From contig NC_020126.1 in the NCBI RefSeq assembly GCF_000331735.1, positions 4,526,001-4,590,000 on the forward strand: DNA of 64,000 nucleotides, given 5' to 3'. Both the position numbers and the translations under genes were made by a program. This DNA is from Myxococcus stipitatus DSM 14675. GTDB lineage: Bacteria; Myxococcota; Myxococcia; Myxococcales; Myxococcaceae. Below the pieces are notes generated by a model. It saw only the letters and a program-made list of their open reading frames with translations, did no database searches and was not told the DNA's origin. This document shows, one piece after another, positions 13,401 to 23,500 of the stretch; within the stretch, counting starts at the first letter, position 1; each line of letters starts with the position of its first letter.

Positions 13401-16400
13401 GCTGCCAGGACGCGAGCAGCAACATGAAGGGAGTGGCGCCCGAGTCGTGGGCGAGCTCCTTCAGGGCACGGGAGATTTCAGGCGACAGAGAGAAGGCGAG
13501 CAGCTGTCCACGCGTGGACTGGACCGCGGGGCGAGGCCTGTCGGTGGGCAGGTCGATGGAGGGCGGCGCGCCGGCGAGCTGATGGCGCCACCAGCCGATC
13601 TCAGAAGAGAGGACGTCACCGGAGAGCCACTGGCGCTGCCAGACGGAGAAGTCGGCGTACTGGATGGGAAGCGCGGGGATCTGGGCGGAATCGCCACCGG
13701 AGAACTGACGGTAGAAGGAGGCGAGCTCGCGAGCCATGACGGAGATGGACCAGCCGTCAGAGGCGATGTGGTGGACGGTGACGAGGAGGTGGTGCTGAGC
13801 CTCGGAGAGGCGCAGGAGGGTGGCGCGGACGACAGGGCCGCGCGCGAGGTCGAACGGACGCAGAGCCTCGACGGAAGCGAGGCGGAGCGCCTCGGCGTCG
13901 CGGTCCTTCTCGGAGAGAGAGGAGAGGTCGACGAGCGGCATGTCCAGGAGGAAGCGGTCCTGGATGAGCTGGACGGGTTGGTCGTCAACGAGGGCGAAGT
14001 GAGTGCGGAGGACTTCGTGGCGCTGAATCAGGGCGCGGAGGGACTGAAGGAGAGCGTCTGGGTTGAGAGAGCCGGAGAGCTTGAGGACCCAGGGGATGTT
14101 GTAGGTGGAGTTGCCGGGCTGGAGCTGGTCGAGGAACCAGAGGCGCTGCTGAGCGAAGGAGAGCGGGAGCGCCTGTGTCCTGTCGGCGGGAACGAGAGCA
14201 GGGACACGAGAAGAGGAGAGGCTCTCGAGGCGCTCGGCGAGAAGAGCAACGGTGGGAGAAGAGAAGAGCTCGCCGAGGGGGAGCTCGACGTTGAAGGCCG
14301 AGCGGATGCGGGAGACGACTTGAGTGGCGAGGAGGGAGTGGCCGCCGAGCTCGAAGAAGTCCGCGTGGACGCTGACGCGAGGGAGGCCGAGGACGTCGGA
14401 GAAGATGGAAGCGAGACGCTCTTGGGCCTGAGAGGAGGGAGGAGTGAAGTCCTCTGAAGCAGAGGCTGAGGCGAAGTCGGGAGGGGGGAGGGCCTTCCTG
14501 TCGAGCTTGCCGTTGGCGGAGAGAGGGAAGGACGGGAGAGAGACGAGAGCGGCCGGCACCATGTACTCGGGCAGGCGCTGGAGGAGGAAGGAGCGAAGGG
14601 AGGAGGAGTCGACGCCCTGGCCTTCGGAGGAAGTGAAGTAGGCGACGAGGCGCTTGTCGCCGGGGATGTCCTCACGAGCGAGGACAGCGGCCTCGCGGAT
14701 GCCGGGGAAGAGGCGGAGAGCAGCCTCGACTTCACCGAGTTCGATGCGGAAACCGCGGACCTTCACCTGGAAGTCGGAGCGACCGAGGAACTCGAGGGAG
14801 CCGTCGGGGAGCCAGCGGACGAGGTCGCCGGTGCGGTAGAGGCGAGCGCCGGGAGTCACCGAGAAGGGGTGAGGAATGAAGCGCTCAGCGGTGAGGTCAG
14901 GACGGTTGAGGTAACCCCAAGCGAGGCCGTCACCGCCGACGAAGAGCTCACCGGGGAGTCCAGGAGGAAGAGGGAGGAGAGAGGAGGAGTCGAGGACGAA
15001 GGCGGAGGAGTTGGAGAGAGGGGCGCCGATGGGGACGGAGCGGGAGAAGGAGTCGCCGTGGCGGAGGGGGAAGGTGGCGGAGAAGGTGGTGTTCTCGGTG
15101 GGCCCGTAGCCGTTGACGAAGAGGTGGCCAGGGGGGAGGCGAGAGAGGTGCTCGCGGACGCGGGAGGGAGGAAGTGCGTCACCACCAGCGAGGAGCTGGG
15201 AGACGGAGGCGAGAGCGGAGGGCTGGAGAGAAGCCATCTGCTCGAAGAGAGCGGCCGTCAGCCAGAGAGAAGAGATGCGCTCCTGGAGAAGGAGAGAAGC
15301 GAGCTCGTCGAGAGAGAGGGCGTGGGGAGGAGCGAGGACGAGCTTGGAGCCGTGGAGGAGAGCGCCCCAGATTTCGAGGGTGGAGGCGTCGAAGGCGACG
15401 GGGGCCGCATGGAGCCAGACGTCGGAGGGGGAGAAGCGGATGAAGGAAGAAGAGACGAGGCGAGTGACGCCGCGGTGAGGAATGCAGACACCCTTGGGCT
15501 CGCCCGTGGAGCCCGAGGTGAACATGACGTAGGCGAGGTCCTCACCGGAGCCCAAGTGTGCGAGAGGCGAAGAGGGCTGACGTGAGATGAGGCGAGCCTG
15601 CTCGTCGAGGAGGAGAAGGACGGACGAGGAGGAAGGGAGGTCGTCAGCGACGTCGGAGTGGGAGACGAGGACGCCGGCGGAGGACTCGCGGAGGACGAAG
15701 GAGAGGCGCTCGGAGGGCCAGGCCTTGTCGAGGGGGACGTAGGCGGCGCCCGCCTTGAGGATGGCGAGAAGCGAGACGATGAGGTCGGGCGAGCGGTCGA
15801 GGCGGAGAGCGACGCGAGAGCCGGGGAGGACGCCCAATGAACGCAGGTAGTGGGCGAGCTGATTGGAGCGGGAGTCCAGGGCGGAGTAGGTGAGTGACTC
15901 ACCGCCGGAAGAGACAGCGATGGAGTCAGGAGACCGAGCGGCCTGCTGAGCGAAGAGCGCGTGGATGGAGGAGTCGCGCGGATAGGCCGAAGCGGTGTCG
16001 TTCCAGGAGGAGAGGACCTGCTGCTTCTCGGAGGAAGTGAGGAGCGAGAGGGAGGCGAGCTGAAGATCTGGCTGGGCGACGACGGCTTCGAGCAGGCCGG
16101 AGAAGTGGGCGAGCAGCCGCTCCATGGAGGCGGCGTCGAAGAGGTCCGTGTTGTAGTTGAGCAGGCCGACGAGGCCCTGGCTCGCCTCTTCAAGCAGGAG
16201 GCTGAAGTCGTACTTCGAGGACTCAATCGTGGGCGGGAGTCCGCTCAGGGTGAGGCCCGGGAGAGAGAGTTCTCCTTCAGGGGCGTTCTGGAGCGTGAGG
16301 GTGACCTGGAAGAATGGGGAGCGACTGAGGTCACGCTGAGGCTGGAGTTCCTCGACGAGCTTCTCGAAGGGGACGTCCTGGTGCTCGTAGGCGGCGAGAG

Positions 16401-16504
16401 TGTTGAGGCGCACTTGCGCCAAGAGTTCGCGGAACGAGCGGACGCCCTGGAGGCGAGAGCGGAAGACGAGGGTGTTGACGAAGAAGCCGATGAGGCCTTC
16501 GGTC
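1..16504 (-). CDS. Giant NRPS, distal part (modules 5-10), open at left edge
   Basis: This is the downstream part of the giant non-ribosomal peptide synthetase that starts at 31585. One minus-strand frame is open from base 1 to about 16504; I checked the phase at the C-domain start motif near 14166, 10986, 7785, 4629 and 1416 and it is constant. Domains in coding order: rest of C5, A5-T5, then C-A-T modules 6, 7, 8 and 9, then C10 and the first residues of A10 at the edge. Each T domain has the LGGHSLL (or MGGHSLL) phosphopantetheine motif, and each complete C domain keeps HHxxxD. No epimerisation, methylation or thioesterase domain is seen here. Same-frame reading continues upstream to a stop at 17014-17016, but C-domain homology ends near 16504 in a frameshifted stretch. 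It is very probably not a separate gene but the continuation of the NRPS at 31585. Both ends are therefore not native termini. Confidence 0.9.
1530..4640 (-). other. NRPS module 9: C-A(unassigned)-T
   Basis: C9 about 4630-3320 (HHIISDG), A9 about 3270-1790, T9 about 1740-1530 with MGGHSLL. The code is DPPQVGCVDK, taken from FDPVVPEF, VLQFVPS, VSGGEALP and [11 protein letters not shown]. Pro at both 236 and 239 is unusual and I know no matching substrate. The domain is otherwise complete. Confidence 0.75.
4730..7790 (-). other. NRPS module 8: C-A(aromatic)-T
   Basis: C8 about 7790-6480 (HHIVTDG), A8 about 6400-4980, T8 about 4930-4730. The code DAATIAAVCK differs from the GrsA phenylalanine code DAWTIAAICK at two positions (W239A and I330V). 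An aromatic side chain is likely; it does not match the usual hydroxyphenylglycine codes that contain HLGLLCK. Confidence 0.75.
7880..10990 (-). other. NRPS module 7: C-A(Pro-like)-T
   Basis: C7 about 10990-9680 has HHIVSDA, with Ala in place of the usual Gly after the catalytic motif. A7 about 9610-8110 gives DVQFVAQVVK, similar to the proline code DVQFIAHVVK but with Gln for His at position 322. T7 about 8070-7880. Proline or a related cyclic or small residue is a reasonable but unproven guess. Confidence 0.75.
11080..14170 (-). other. NRPS module 6: C-A(Ser)-T
   Basis: C6 about 14170-12860 (HHIASDG), A6 about 12790-11310, T6 about 11270-11080 (LGGHSLL). The code DVWHISLVDK is a standard serine code. 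The A-domain flanks are nearly identical at DNA level to those of module 1 (for example 11570-11740 against 28830-29000), yet there is no E domain after T6, so an L-Ser is expected. Confidence 0.85.
14014..16398. repeat. Val-module repeat, copy 3 (module 5)
   Basis: Near-identical tandem block covering C-A-T sequence. Anchors: TTCGTGGCGCTGA at 14014 and CTGGTGCTCGTAGGCGGCGAG at 16378. Period to the next copy is about 3163 bp. This copy is the only one without indels in the A domain. Confidence 0.85.
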
Positions 16505-17320
16505 TCTGGCGATTGCGGTTGGCGATGGGGAGCCGACCGAGAGTCGTCCTGGCCCGAGTAGCGGGAGAGCAGGACTGGAAGGCCGCGAGGAGGACCATGA
16601 AGGGAGTGGCCCCTTCGCGCTGAGCGAGGGCCTTCACGGAATGAGACAGCTCCCGAGGCAATGAGACGGGAAGGACCGAGCCGCGGTAGGTCTGGACGGC
16701 GGGACGGGGCCTGTCGGTGAGCAGTTCGAGAGAGGGCGACGCCCCGTCGAGGTGCTGACGCCACCAGGCGATTCGAGGACGTCGTCGGCAAGCCACTTGC
16801 GTTGCCAGACGGCGAAGTCAGCGTACTGGATGGGCAGAGGAGCGAGCTGTGCCTGCGCGCCACCCACGTACTGGCGATAGAACGCGGCGATCTCGCGAAC
16901 GATGACGGAGATGGACCAACCGTCGAGACGATGTGATGCACGGTGGCGAGCAGGAGGTGCTCGTCGTGACCGTGGCGAACCAGCGTCGCGTGGACGAGCG
17001 GCCACGAGACAGGTCAAACGAGTGCGCGGCCTCATCACGGATCAACCGCTGGGTCTCCGCGGTCCTCTCCTGCTCGGAAAGCGCGGAGAGGTCGACGAGC
17101 GGCATGTCAGGAGCGCGTGGTCCTGGATGACTTGAACAGGCCGGTCGTCAACGAGGGCGAAGTGGGTGCGGAGGACTTCGTGGCGCTGAGTCAGGCGCGG
17201 AGGGACTGAAGGAGCGCGTCTGGGTGAGGAGCCGAGAGCTTGAGGACCCAGGGGATGTTGTAGGTGGAGTTGCCGGGCTGGAGCTGGTCGAGGAACCAGA
17301 GGCGCTGCTGGCGAAGGAGA
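14240..17320 (-). other. NRPS module 5: C(broken)-A(Val-like)-T
   Basis: The N-terminal two thirds of C5 lie in the deletion-rich stretch 16505-17311. The rest of C5, A5 (about 15970-14480) and T5 (about 14440-14240) are intact and in one frame. A5 is the only undamaged copy of the Val-like A domain and gives DALWLGGTFK directly: FDASTLEIWG core, WLTAALF, AGGDALP and [11 protein letters not shown]. Confidence 0.8.
16505..17311 (-). pseudogene. Frame-broken C domain (C5) of the NRPS
   Basis: Homology to the neighbouring C domains is continuous at DNA level, but the reading frame jumps repeatedly. Compared with the sister copy at 19.4-20.5 kb, bases are missing near 16508, 16528, 16542, 16574, 16772 (about seven bases), 16923, 17003, 17115, 17194, 17225-17235 and 17308. 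Short correct pieces appear in different minus frames: the region after the first C motif, the segment around the DGWSIS core, and the latter half with the [12 protein letters not shown] stretch. Nearly all changes are deletions and substitutions are few, which looks more like raw sequencing error in a repeat than old decay. If real, this would split the synthetase. Confidence 0.75.
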
Positions 17321-18398
17321 GCGGGAGGGCCTGAGTCCTGTCGGCGGGGACGAGAGGCAGGACGCGAGAAGAGGAGAGGCTCTCGAGGCGCTCGGCGAGA
17401 AGAGCAACGGTGGGAGAAGAGAAGAGCTCGCCGAGGGGGAGCTCGACGTTGAAGGCGGAGCGGATGCGGGAGACGACTTGAGTGGCGAGGAGGGAGTGGC
17501 CACCCAGCTCGAAGAAGTCGGAGTGGATGCTGACGCGAGGGAGGCCGAGGACGTCGGAGAAGATGGAGGCGAGCCGAGCCTGCGCAGGAGAGGAAGGCTC
17601 GACGAAGTCCGCGTCGGAAGAGGCCGCAGAGGCGAAGTCGGGAGGAGGGAGGGCCTTCCTGTCGAGCTTGCCGTTGGGTGAGAGGGGGAAGGACGGGAGA
17701 GAGACGAGAGCGGCCGGCACCATGTACTCGGGCAGGCGCTGGAGGAGGAAGGAGCGAAGGGAGGAGGAGTCGACGCCCTGGCCTTCGGAGGAAGTGAAGT
17801 AGGCGACGAGACGCTTGTCGCCGGGGATGTCCTCACGAGCGAGGACAGCGGCCTCGTGGACGCCTGGGAAGAGGCGGAGAGCAGCCTCGACTTCACCGAG
17901 CTCGATGCGGAAGCCGCGGACCTTCACCTGGAAGTCGGAGCGGCCGAGGAACTCGAGAGAGCCGTCGGGGAGCCAGCGGACGAGGTCGCCGGTGCGGTAG
18001 AGGCGAGCGCCGGGAGTCACCGAGAAGGGGTGAGGGATGAAGCGCTCAGCGGTGAGGTCAGGACGGTTGAGGTAGCCCCAAGCGAGGCCGTCACCGCCGA
18101 CGAAGAGCTCACCGGGGAGGCCGGGAGGAAGAGGGAGGAGAGAAGAGGAGTCGAGGACGAAGGCGGAGGAGTTGGAGAGAGGGGCGCCGATGGGGACGGA
18201 GCGGGAGAAGGAGTCGCCGTGGCGGAGGGGGAAGGTGGCGGAGAAGGTGGTGTTCTCGGTGGGCCCGTAGCCGTTGACGAAGAGGTGGCCAGGGGGGAGG
18301 CGAGAGAGGTGCTCGCGGACGCGAGAAGGAGGAAGAGCGTCGCCACCAGCGAGGAGCTGGGAGACGGAGGCAAGAGCGGAAGGCTGGAGAGAAGCCAT
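17148..18398 (-). CDS. NRPS fragment: end of A4, carrier T4, start of C5
   Basis: A stretch of intact NRPS in its own frame, 416 codons from an internal Met. It covers the second half of a Val-type adenylation domain ([34 protein letters not shown] and [10 protein letters not shown] motifs), a complete carrier domain with LGGHSLL, and the first residues of the next C domain. Correct homology ends at about 17312 with a one-base deletion in the codons after PLSFA; the remaining residues to the stop at 17148 are out-of-frame. The start is not a real gene start: upstream homology continues in another frame. It should be joined to 18017..31585 and 1..16504 as one synthetase. Confidence 0.7.
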   Translation of the reverse strand: MASLQPSALASVSQLLAGGDALPPSRVREHLSRLPPGHLFVNGYGPTENTTFSATFPLRHGDSFSRSVPIGAPLSNSSAFVLDSSSLLPLPPGLPGELFVGGDGLAWGYLNRPDLTAERFIPHPFSVTPGARLYRTGDLVRWLPDGSLEFLGRSDFQVKVRGFRIELGEVEAALRLFPGVHEAAVLAREDIPGDKRLVAYFTSSEGQGVDSSSLRSFLLQRLPEYMVPAALVSLPSFPLSPNGKLDRKALPPPDFASAASSDADFVEPSSPAQARLASIFSDVLGLPRVSIHSDFFELGGHSLLATQVVSRIRSAFNVELPLGELFSSPTVALLAERLESLSSSRVLPLVPADRTQALPLSFASSASGSSTSSSPATPPTTSPGSSSSRLLTQTRSFSPSAPDSAPRSPPHPLRPR

Positions 18399-19552
18399 CT
18401 GCTCGAAGAGGCGCCGTCAGCCAGAGAGAAGAGATGCGCTCCTGGAGAAGGAGAGAAGCGAGCTCGTCGAGAGAGAGGGCGTGGGGAGGAGCGAGGACGA
18501 GCTTGGAGCCGTGGAGGAGAGCCCCCAGATTTCGAGGTGGAGGCGTCGAAGGCGACGGGGGCCGCATGGAGCCAGACGTCGGAGGGGGAGAAGCGGATGA
18601 AGGAAGAAGAGACGAGGCGAGTGACGCCGCGGTGAGGAATGCAGACACCCTTGGGCTCGCCCGTGGAGCCCGAGGTGAACATGACGTAGGCGAGGTCCTC
18701 GCCGGAGCCCAAGTATGCGAGAGGCGAGGAGGGCTGGCGGGAGATGAGGCGGGCCTGCTCGTCGAGGAGGACGAGGACGGACGAGGAGGAAGGGAGGTCG
18801 TCAGCGACGTCGGAGTGAGAGACGAGGACGCCGGCGGAGGACTCGCGGAGGACGAAGGAGAGGCGCTCGGAGGGCCAGGCCTTGTCGAGGGGGACGTAGG
18901 CGGCGCCCGCCTTGAGGATGGCGAGAAGCGAGACGATGAGGTCGGGCGAGCGGTCGAGGCGGAGAGCGACGCGAGAGCCTGGGAGGACGCCCAATGAGCG
19001 CAGGTAGTGGGCGAGCTGATTGGCGCGGGAGTCCAGGGCGGCGTAGGTGAGTGACTCACCGCCGGAAGAGACAGCGACGGAGTCAGGAGACCGAGCGGCC
19101 TGCTGAGAGAAGAGCGCGTGGATGGAGGAGTCACGCGGGTAGGCCGAAGCGGTGTCGTTCCAGGAGGAGAGGACCTGCTGCTTCTCGGAGGAAGTGAGGA
19201 GCGAGAGGGAAGAGAGCTGAAGCTCGGGCTGAGAGACGACGGCTTCGAGCAGGCCGGAGAAGTGTGCGAGCAGCCGCTCCATGGAGGAGGCGTCGAAGAG
19301 GTCCGTGTTGTAGTTGAGCGTGCCTGAGAGATGGGCACCCTCTTCGAGGACGAGGCTGAAGTCGTACTTCGAAGACTCGATGGTGGAGGGCAACCCGCTC
19401 AGGATGAGACCAGGGAGCGAGAGTTCTCCTTCTGGCGCGTTCTGGAGCGTGAGGGTGACCTGGAAGAGCGGGGAGCGAGAGAGGTCACGCTGCGGCAGCA
19501 GCTCCTCGACAAGCTTCTCGAAGGGGACGTCCTGGTGCTCGTAGGCGGCGAG
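17177..19552. repeat. Val-module repeat, copy 2 (module 4)
   Basis: Same block with left anchor at 17177 and right anchor at 19532. Period to the next copy is about 3168 bp. It is shorter than its sisters because of small deletions near 17194-17235, 17308, 18411, 18522 and 18537. Confidence 0.85.
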
Positions 19553-20510
19553 CGTGCTGAGGCGAACCTGTGCGAGCAGCTCACGGAACGAGCGGATGCC
19601 CTGGAGGCGAGCGCGCAGGACGAGGGTGTTGACGAAGAAGCCGATGAGGCCTTCGGTCTCTGAACGATTGCGGTTGGCGATGGGAGAGCCGACCGAGATG
19701 TCGTCCTGGCCCGAGTAGCGAGAGAGCAGGAGCTGGAAGGCCGCGAGGAGAACCATGAAGGGCGTAGCACCCTCGCGCTGGGCGAGGGCCTTCACCGCCT
19801 GCGTCACTTCACGAGACAGAGAGAAAGTCAGCAGTGCGCCGCGATAGGTCTGGACGGCGGGACGGGGCCTGTCGGTGAGCAGCTCGAGAGAGGGCGACGC
19901 CCCGTCGAGATGCTGACGCCACCAGGCGATCTCTTGCTCCAGGACATCGCCGGCGAGCCACTGCCGCTGCCAGACAGAGAAGTCTGCGTATTGAATGGGC
20001 AGCGCAGGAAGCTGCGCGGACTCACCACCGCAATACTGACGGTAGAAGGCCGCGAGCTCGCGGACGATGACGGAGATGGACCAACCGTCAGAGACGATGT
20101 GATGCACGGTGGCGAGCAGCAGGTGCTCGTCTTGACCGTGGCGCACCAGCGTCGCGTGGATGAGAGGTCCGCGAGACAGATCAAACGAGTGCAGGGCCTC
20201 CTGACGGATCAATCGCTGCGTCTCGGTGTTTCTCTCCTGCTCGGAAAGAGCGGAGAGGTCGACGAGAGGCATGTCCAGGCGAGCATGGTCCTGGATGACC
20301 TGCACGGGACGGCCGTCGAGGACGCTGAAGTGGGTGCGGAGGACTTCGTGGCGCTGAATCAGGGCGCGGAGGGACTGAAGGAGCGCGTCTGGGTTGAGGG
20401 AGCCGGAGAGCTTGAGGACCCAGGGGATGTTGTAGGTGGAGTTGCCGGGCTGGAGCTGGTCGAGGAACCAGAGGCGCTGCTGGGCGAAGGAGAGCGGGAG
20501 GGCCTGAGTC
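17400..20510 (-). other. NRPS module 4: C-A(Val-like)-T, frameshifted in A
   Basis: C4 about 20500-19190 with HHIVSDG is intact. A4 about 19140-17650 has the same DALWLGGTFK code after correction of two one-base losses near 18522 and 18537 and a two-base loss near 18411. T4 about 17620-17400 is intact. The DNA is near-identical to modules 3 and 5. Confidence 0.75.
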
Positions 20511-23500
20511 CTGTCGGCGGGGACGAGAGGCAGGACGCGAGAAGAGGAGAGGCTCTCGAGGCGCTCGGCGAGAAGAGCAACGGTGGGAGAGGAGAAGAGC
20601 TCGCCGAGGGGGAGCTCGACGTTGAAGCCGGAGCGGATGCGGGAGACGACTTGAGTGGCGAGGAGGGAGTGGCCACCCAGCTCGAAGAAGTCGGAGTGGA
20701 CGCTGACGCGAGGGAGGCCGAGGACGTCGGAGAAGATGGAGGCGAGACGCTCTTGGGCCTGAGAGGAGGGAGGAGTGAAGTCCTCTGAAGCAGAGGCCGA
20801 GGCGAAGTCAGGAGGAGGAAGGGCCTTCCTGTCGAGCTTGCCGTTGGTGGAGAGAGGGAAGGACGAGAGAGAGACGAGAGCGGCCGGCACCATGTACTCG
20901 GGCAGGCGCTGGAGGAGGAAGGAGCGAAGGGAGGAGGAGTCGACGCCCTGGCCTTCGGAGGAAGTGAAGTAGGCGACGAGGCGCTTGTCGCCGGGGATGT
21001 CCTCACGAGCGAGGACAGCGGCCTCGTGGACGCCTGGGAAGAGGCGGAGAGCAGCCTCGACTTCACCGAGCTCGATGCGGAAGCCGCGGACCTTCACCTG
21101 GAAGTCGGAGCGGCCGAGGAACTCGAGAGAGCCGTCGGGGAGCCAGCGGACGAGGTCGCCGGTGCGGTAGAGGCGAGCGCCGGGAGCTCCGTCCCCATCG
21201 GCGCCCCTCTCTCCAACTCCTCCGCCTTCGTCCTCGACTCCTCCTCTCTCCTCCCTCTTCCTCCTGGACTCCCCGGTGAGCTCTTCGTCGGCGGTGACGG
21301 CCTCGCTTGGGGTTACCTCAACCGTCCTGACCTCACCGCTGAGCGCTTCATTCCTCACCCCTTCTCGGTGAGGGAGAAGGAGTCGCCGTGGCGGAGGGGG
21401 AAGGTGGCGGAGAAGGTGGTGTTCTCGGTGGGCCCGTAGCCGTTGACGAAGAGGTGGCCAAGGGGGAGGCGAGAGAGGTGCTCGCGGACGCGAGAAGGAG
21501 GAAGAGCGTCGCCACCAGCGAGGAGCTGGGAGACGGAGGCGAGAGCGGAGGGCTGGAGAGAAGCCATCTGCTCGAAGAGGGCAGCCGTCAGCCAGAGAGA
21601 AGAGATGCGCTCCTGGAGGAGGAGGGAAGCGAGCTCGTCGAGAGAGAGGGCGTGAGGAGGAGCGAGGACGAGCTTGGAGCCGTGGAGGAGAGCCGCCCCA
21701 GTATTTCGGAGGGTGGAGGCGTCGAAGGCGGACGGGGGCCGCGTGGAGCCAGACGTCGGAGGGGGAGAAGCGGATGAAGGAAGAAGAGACGAGGCGGGTG
21801 ACGCCACGGTGGGGAATGCAGACACCCTTGGGCTCGCCCGTGGAGCCCGAGGTGAACATGACGTAGGCGAGGTCCTCACCGGAGCCCAAGTGTGCGAGAG
21901 GCGAAGAGGGCTGACGTGAGATGAGGCGAGCCTGCTCGTCGAGGAGGAGAAGGACGGACGAGGAGGAAGGGAGGTCGTCAGCGACGTCGGAGTGGGAGAC
22001 GAGGACGCCGGCGGAGGACTCACGGAGGACGAAGGAGAGGCGCTCGGAGGGCCAGGCCTTGTCGAGGGGGACGTAGGCGGCGCCCGCCTTGAGGATGGCG
22101 AGAAGCGAGACGATGAGGTCGGGCGAGCGGTCGAGGCGGAGAGCGACGCGAGAGCCGGGGAGGACGCCCAATGAACGCAGGTAGTGGGCGAGCTGGTTGG
22201 AGCGAGAGTCCAGCGCGGCGTAGGTGAGGGCTTCGCCAGCGGAAGAGACAGCGATGGAGTCAGGAGACCGAGCGGCCTGCTGAGAGAAGAGCGCGTGGAT
22301 GGAGGAGTCACGCGGATAGGCCGAAGCAGTGTCGTTCCAGGAGGAGAGGACCTGCTGCTTCTCGGAGGAAGTGAGGAGCGAGAGGGAAGAGAGCTGGAGC
22401 TCAGGCTGTGCGACAACCGCTTCGAGAAGGCCGGAGAAGTGGGCGAGCAGCCGCTCCATGGAGGAGGCGTCGAAGAGGTCCGTGTTGTAGTTGAGCGTGC
22501 CCGAGAGCCGGTCGCTCTCCTCGAGGATGAGGCTGAAGTCGTACTTCGAGGTGTTGATCTCGACGGGCAGGGATTCGAGGACGAGCCCCGGAAGCGTGAG
22601 CGAAGGCTCTGGAGTGTTCAGCAGCGTGAGCGTGACCTGGAAGAGCGGAGATCGGCTCAGGTCGCGCTGCGGCTGGAGTTCCTCGACGAGCTTCTCGAAG
22701 GGGACGTCCTGGTGCTCGTAGGCGGCGAGCGTGTTGAGGCGAACCTGAGCAAGCAGCTCACGGAACGAGCGGACGCCCTGGAGGCGAGAGCGGAAGACGA
22801 GGGTGTTGACGAAGAAGCCGATGAGGCCTTCGGTCTCCGCGCGATTGCGGTTGGCGATGGGAGAGCCGACCGAGATGTCGTCCTGGCCCGAGTAGCGGGA
22901 GAGCAGGAGCTGGAACGACGCGAGGAGGACCATGAACGACGTGGCACCCTCGCGCTGGGCGAGAGCCTTCACGGCCTGCGTCACTTCCCGAGACAACGTG
23001 AAGGGAAGGACCGAACCTCGGTAGGTCTGGACGGCGGGACGGGGCCTGTCGGTGAGCAGCTCGAGAGAGGGCGAAGCCCCCTCCAGGTGCTGACGCCACC
23101 AGGCGATCTCCTGGTCGAGGAGGTCACCCGCAAGCCACTGCCGCTGCCAGACGGAGAAGTCCGCGTACTGGATGGGCAGCGTCGGAAGCCGCGCGGACTC
23201 GCCCCCGCTGTGGTGCTGGTAGAAGGCCGCGAGCTCGCGAACGATGATCGGAATGGACCAGCCGTCCGCCGCGATGTGGTGGACGGTGACGAGCAGTAGG
23301 TGCTGTGACTCGCTCAGCTTGATGAGCGAGGCTCGGAGCACCGGGTCTTGTTCCAGATTGAACGGGCGCAGTGCTTCGGCGGCCGCGAGCCGCAGCGCCT
23401 CGGCGTCCCGGTCCTGCTCGGGGAGAGACGAGAGGTCGATGACGGGAAGCTCCAGGGGGAACTGCTCCTGGATGAGCTGAACGGGCTGTCCCTCGTGGAC

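Noticed and set aside
21026-21439. Plus-strand ORF with a true A-domain peptide in the middle
   Set aside because: The peptide is real NRPS sequence but comes from the inverted 185-bp segment; the ends are antisense shadow, so it is not a gene.
14014-22729. Transposon-mediated origin of the triplicated modules
   Set aside because: No transposase, terminal inverted repeats or target duplications were seen; unequal recombination explains the tandem copies.
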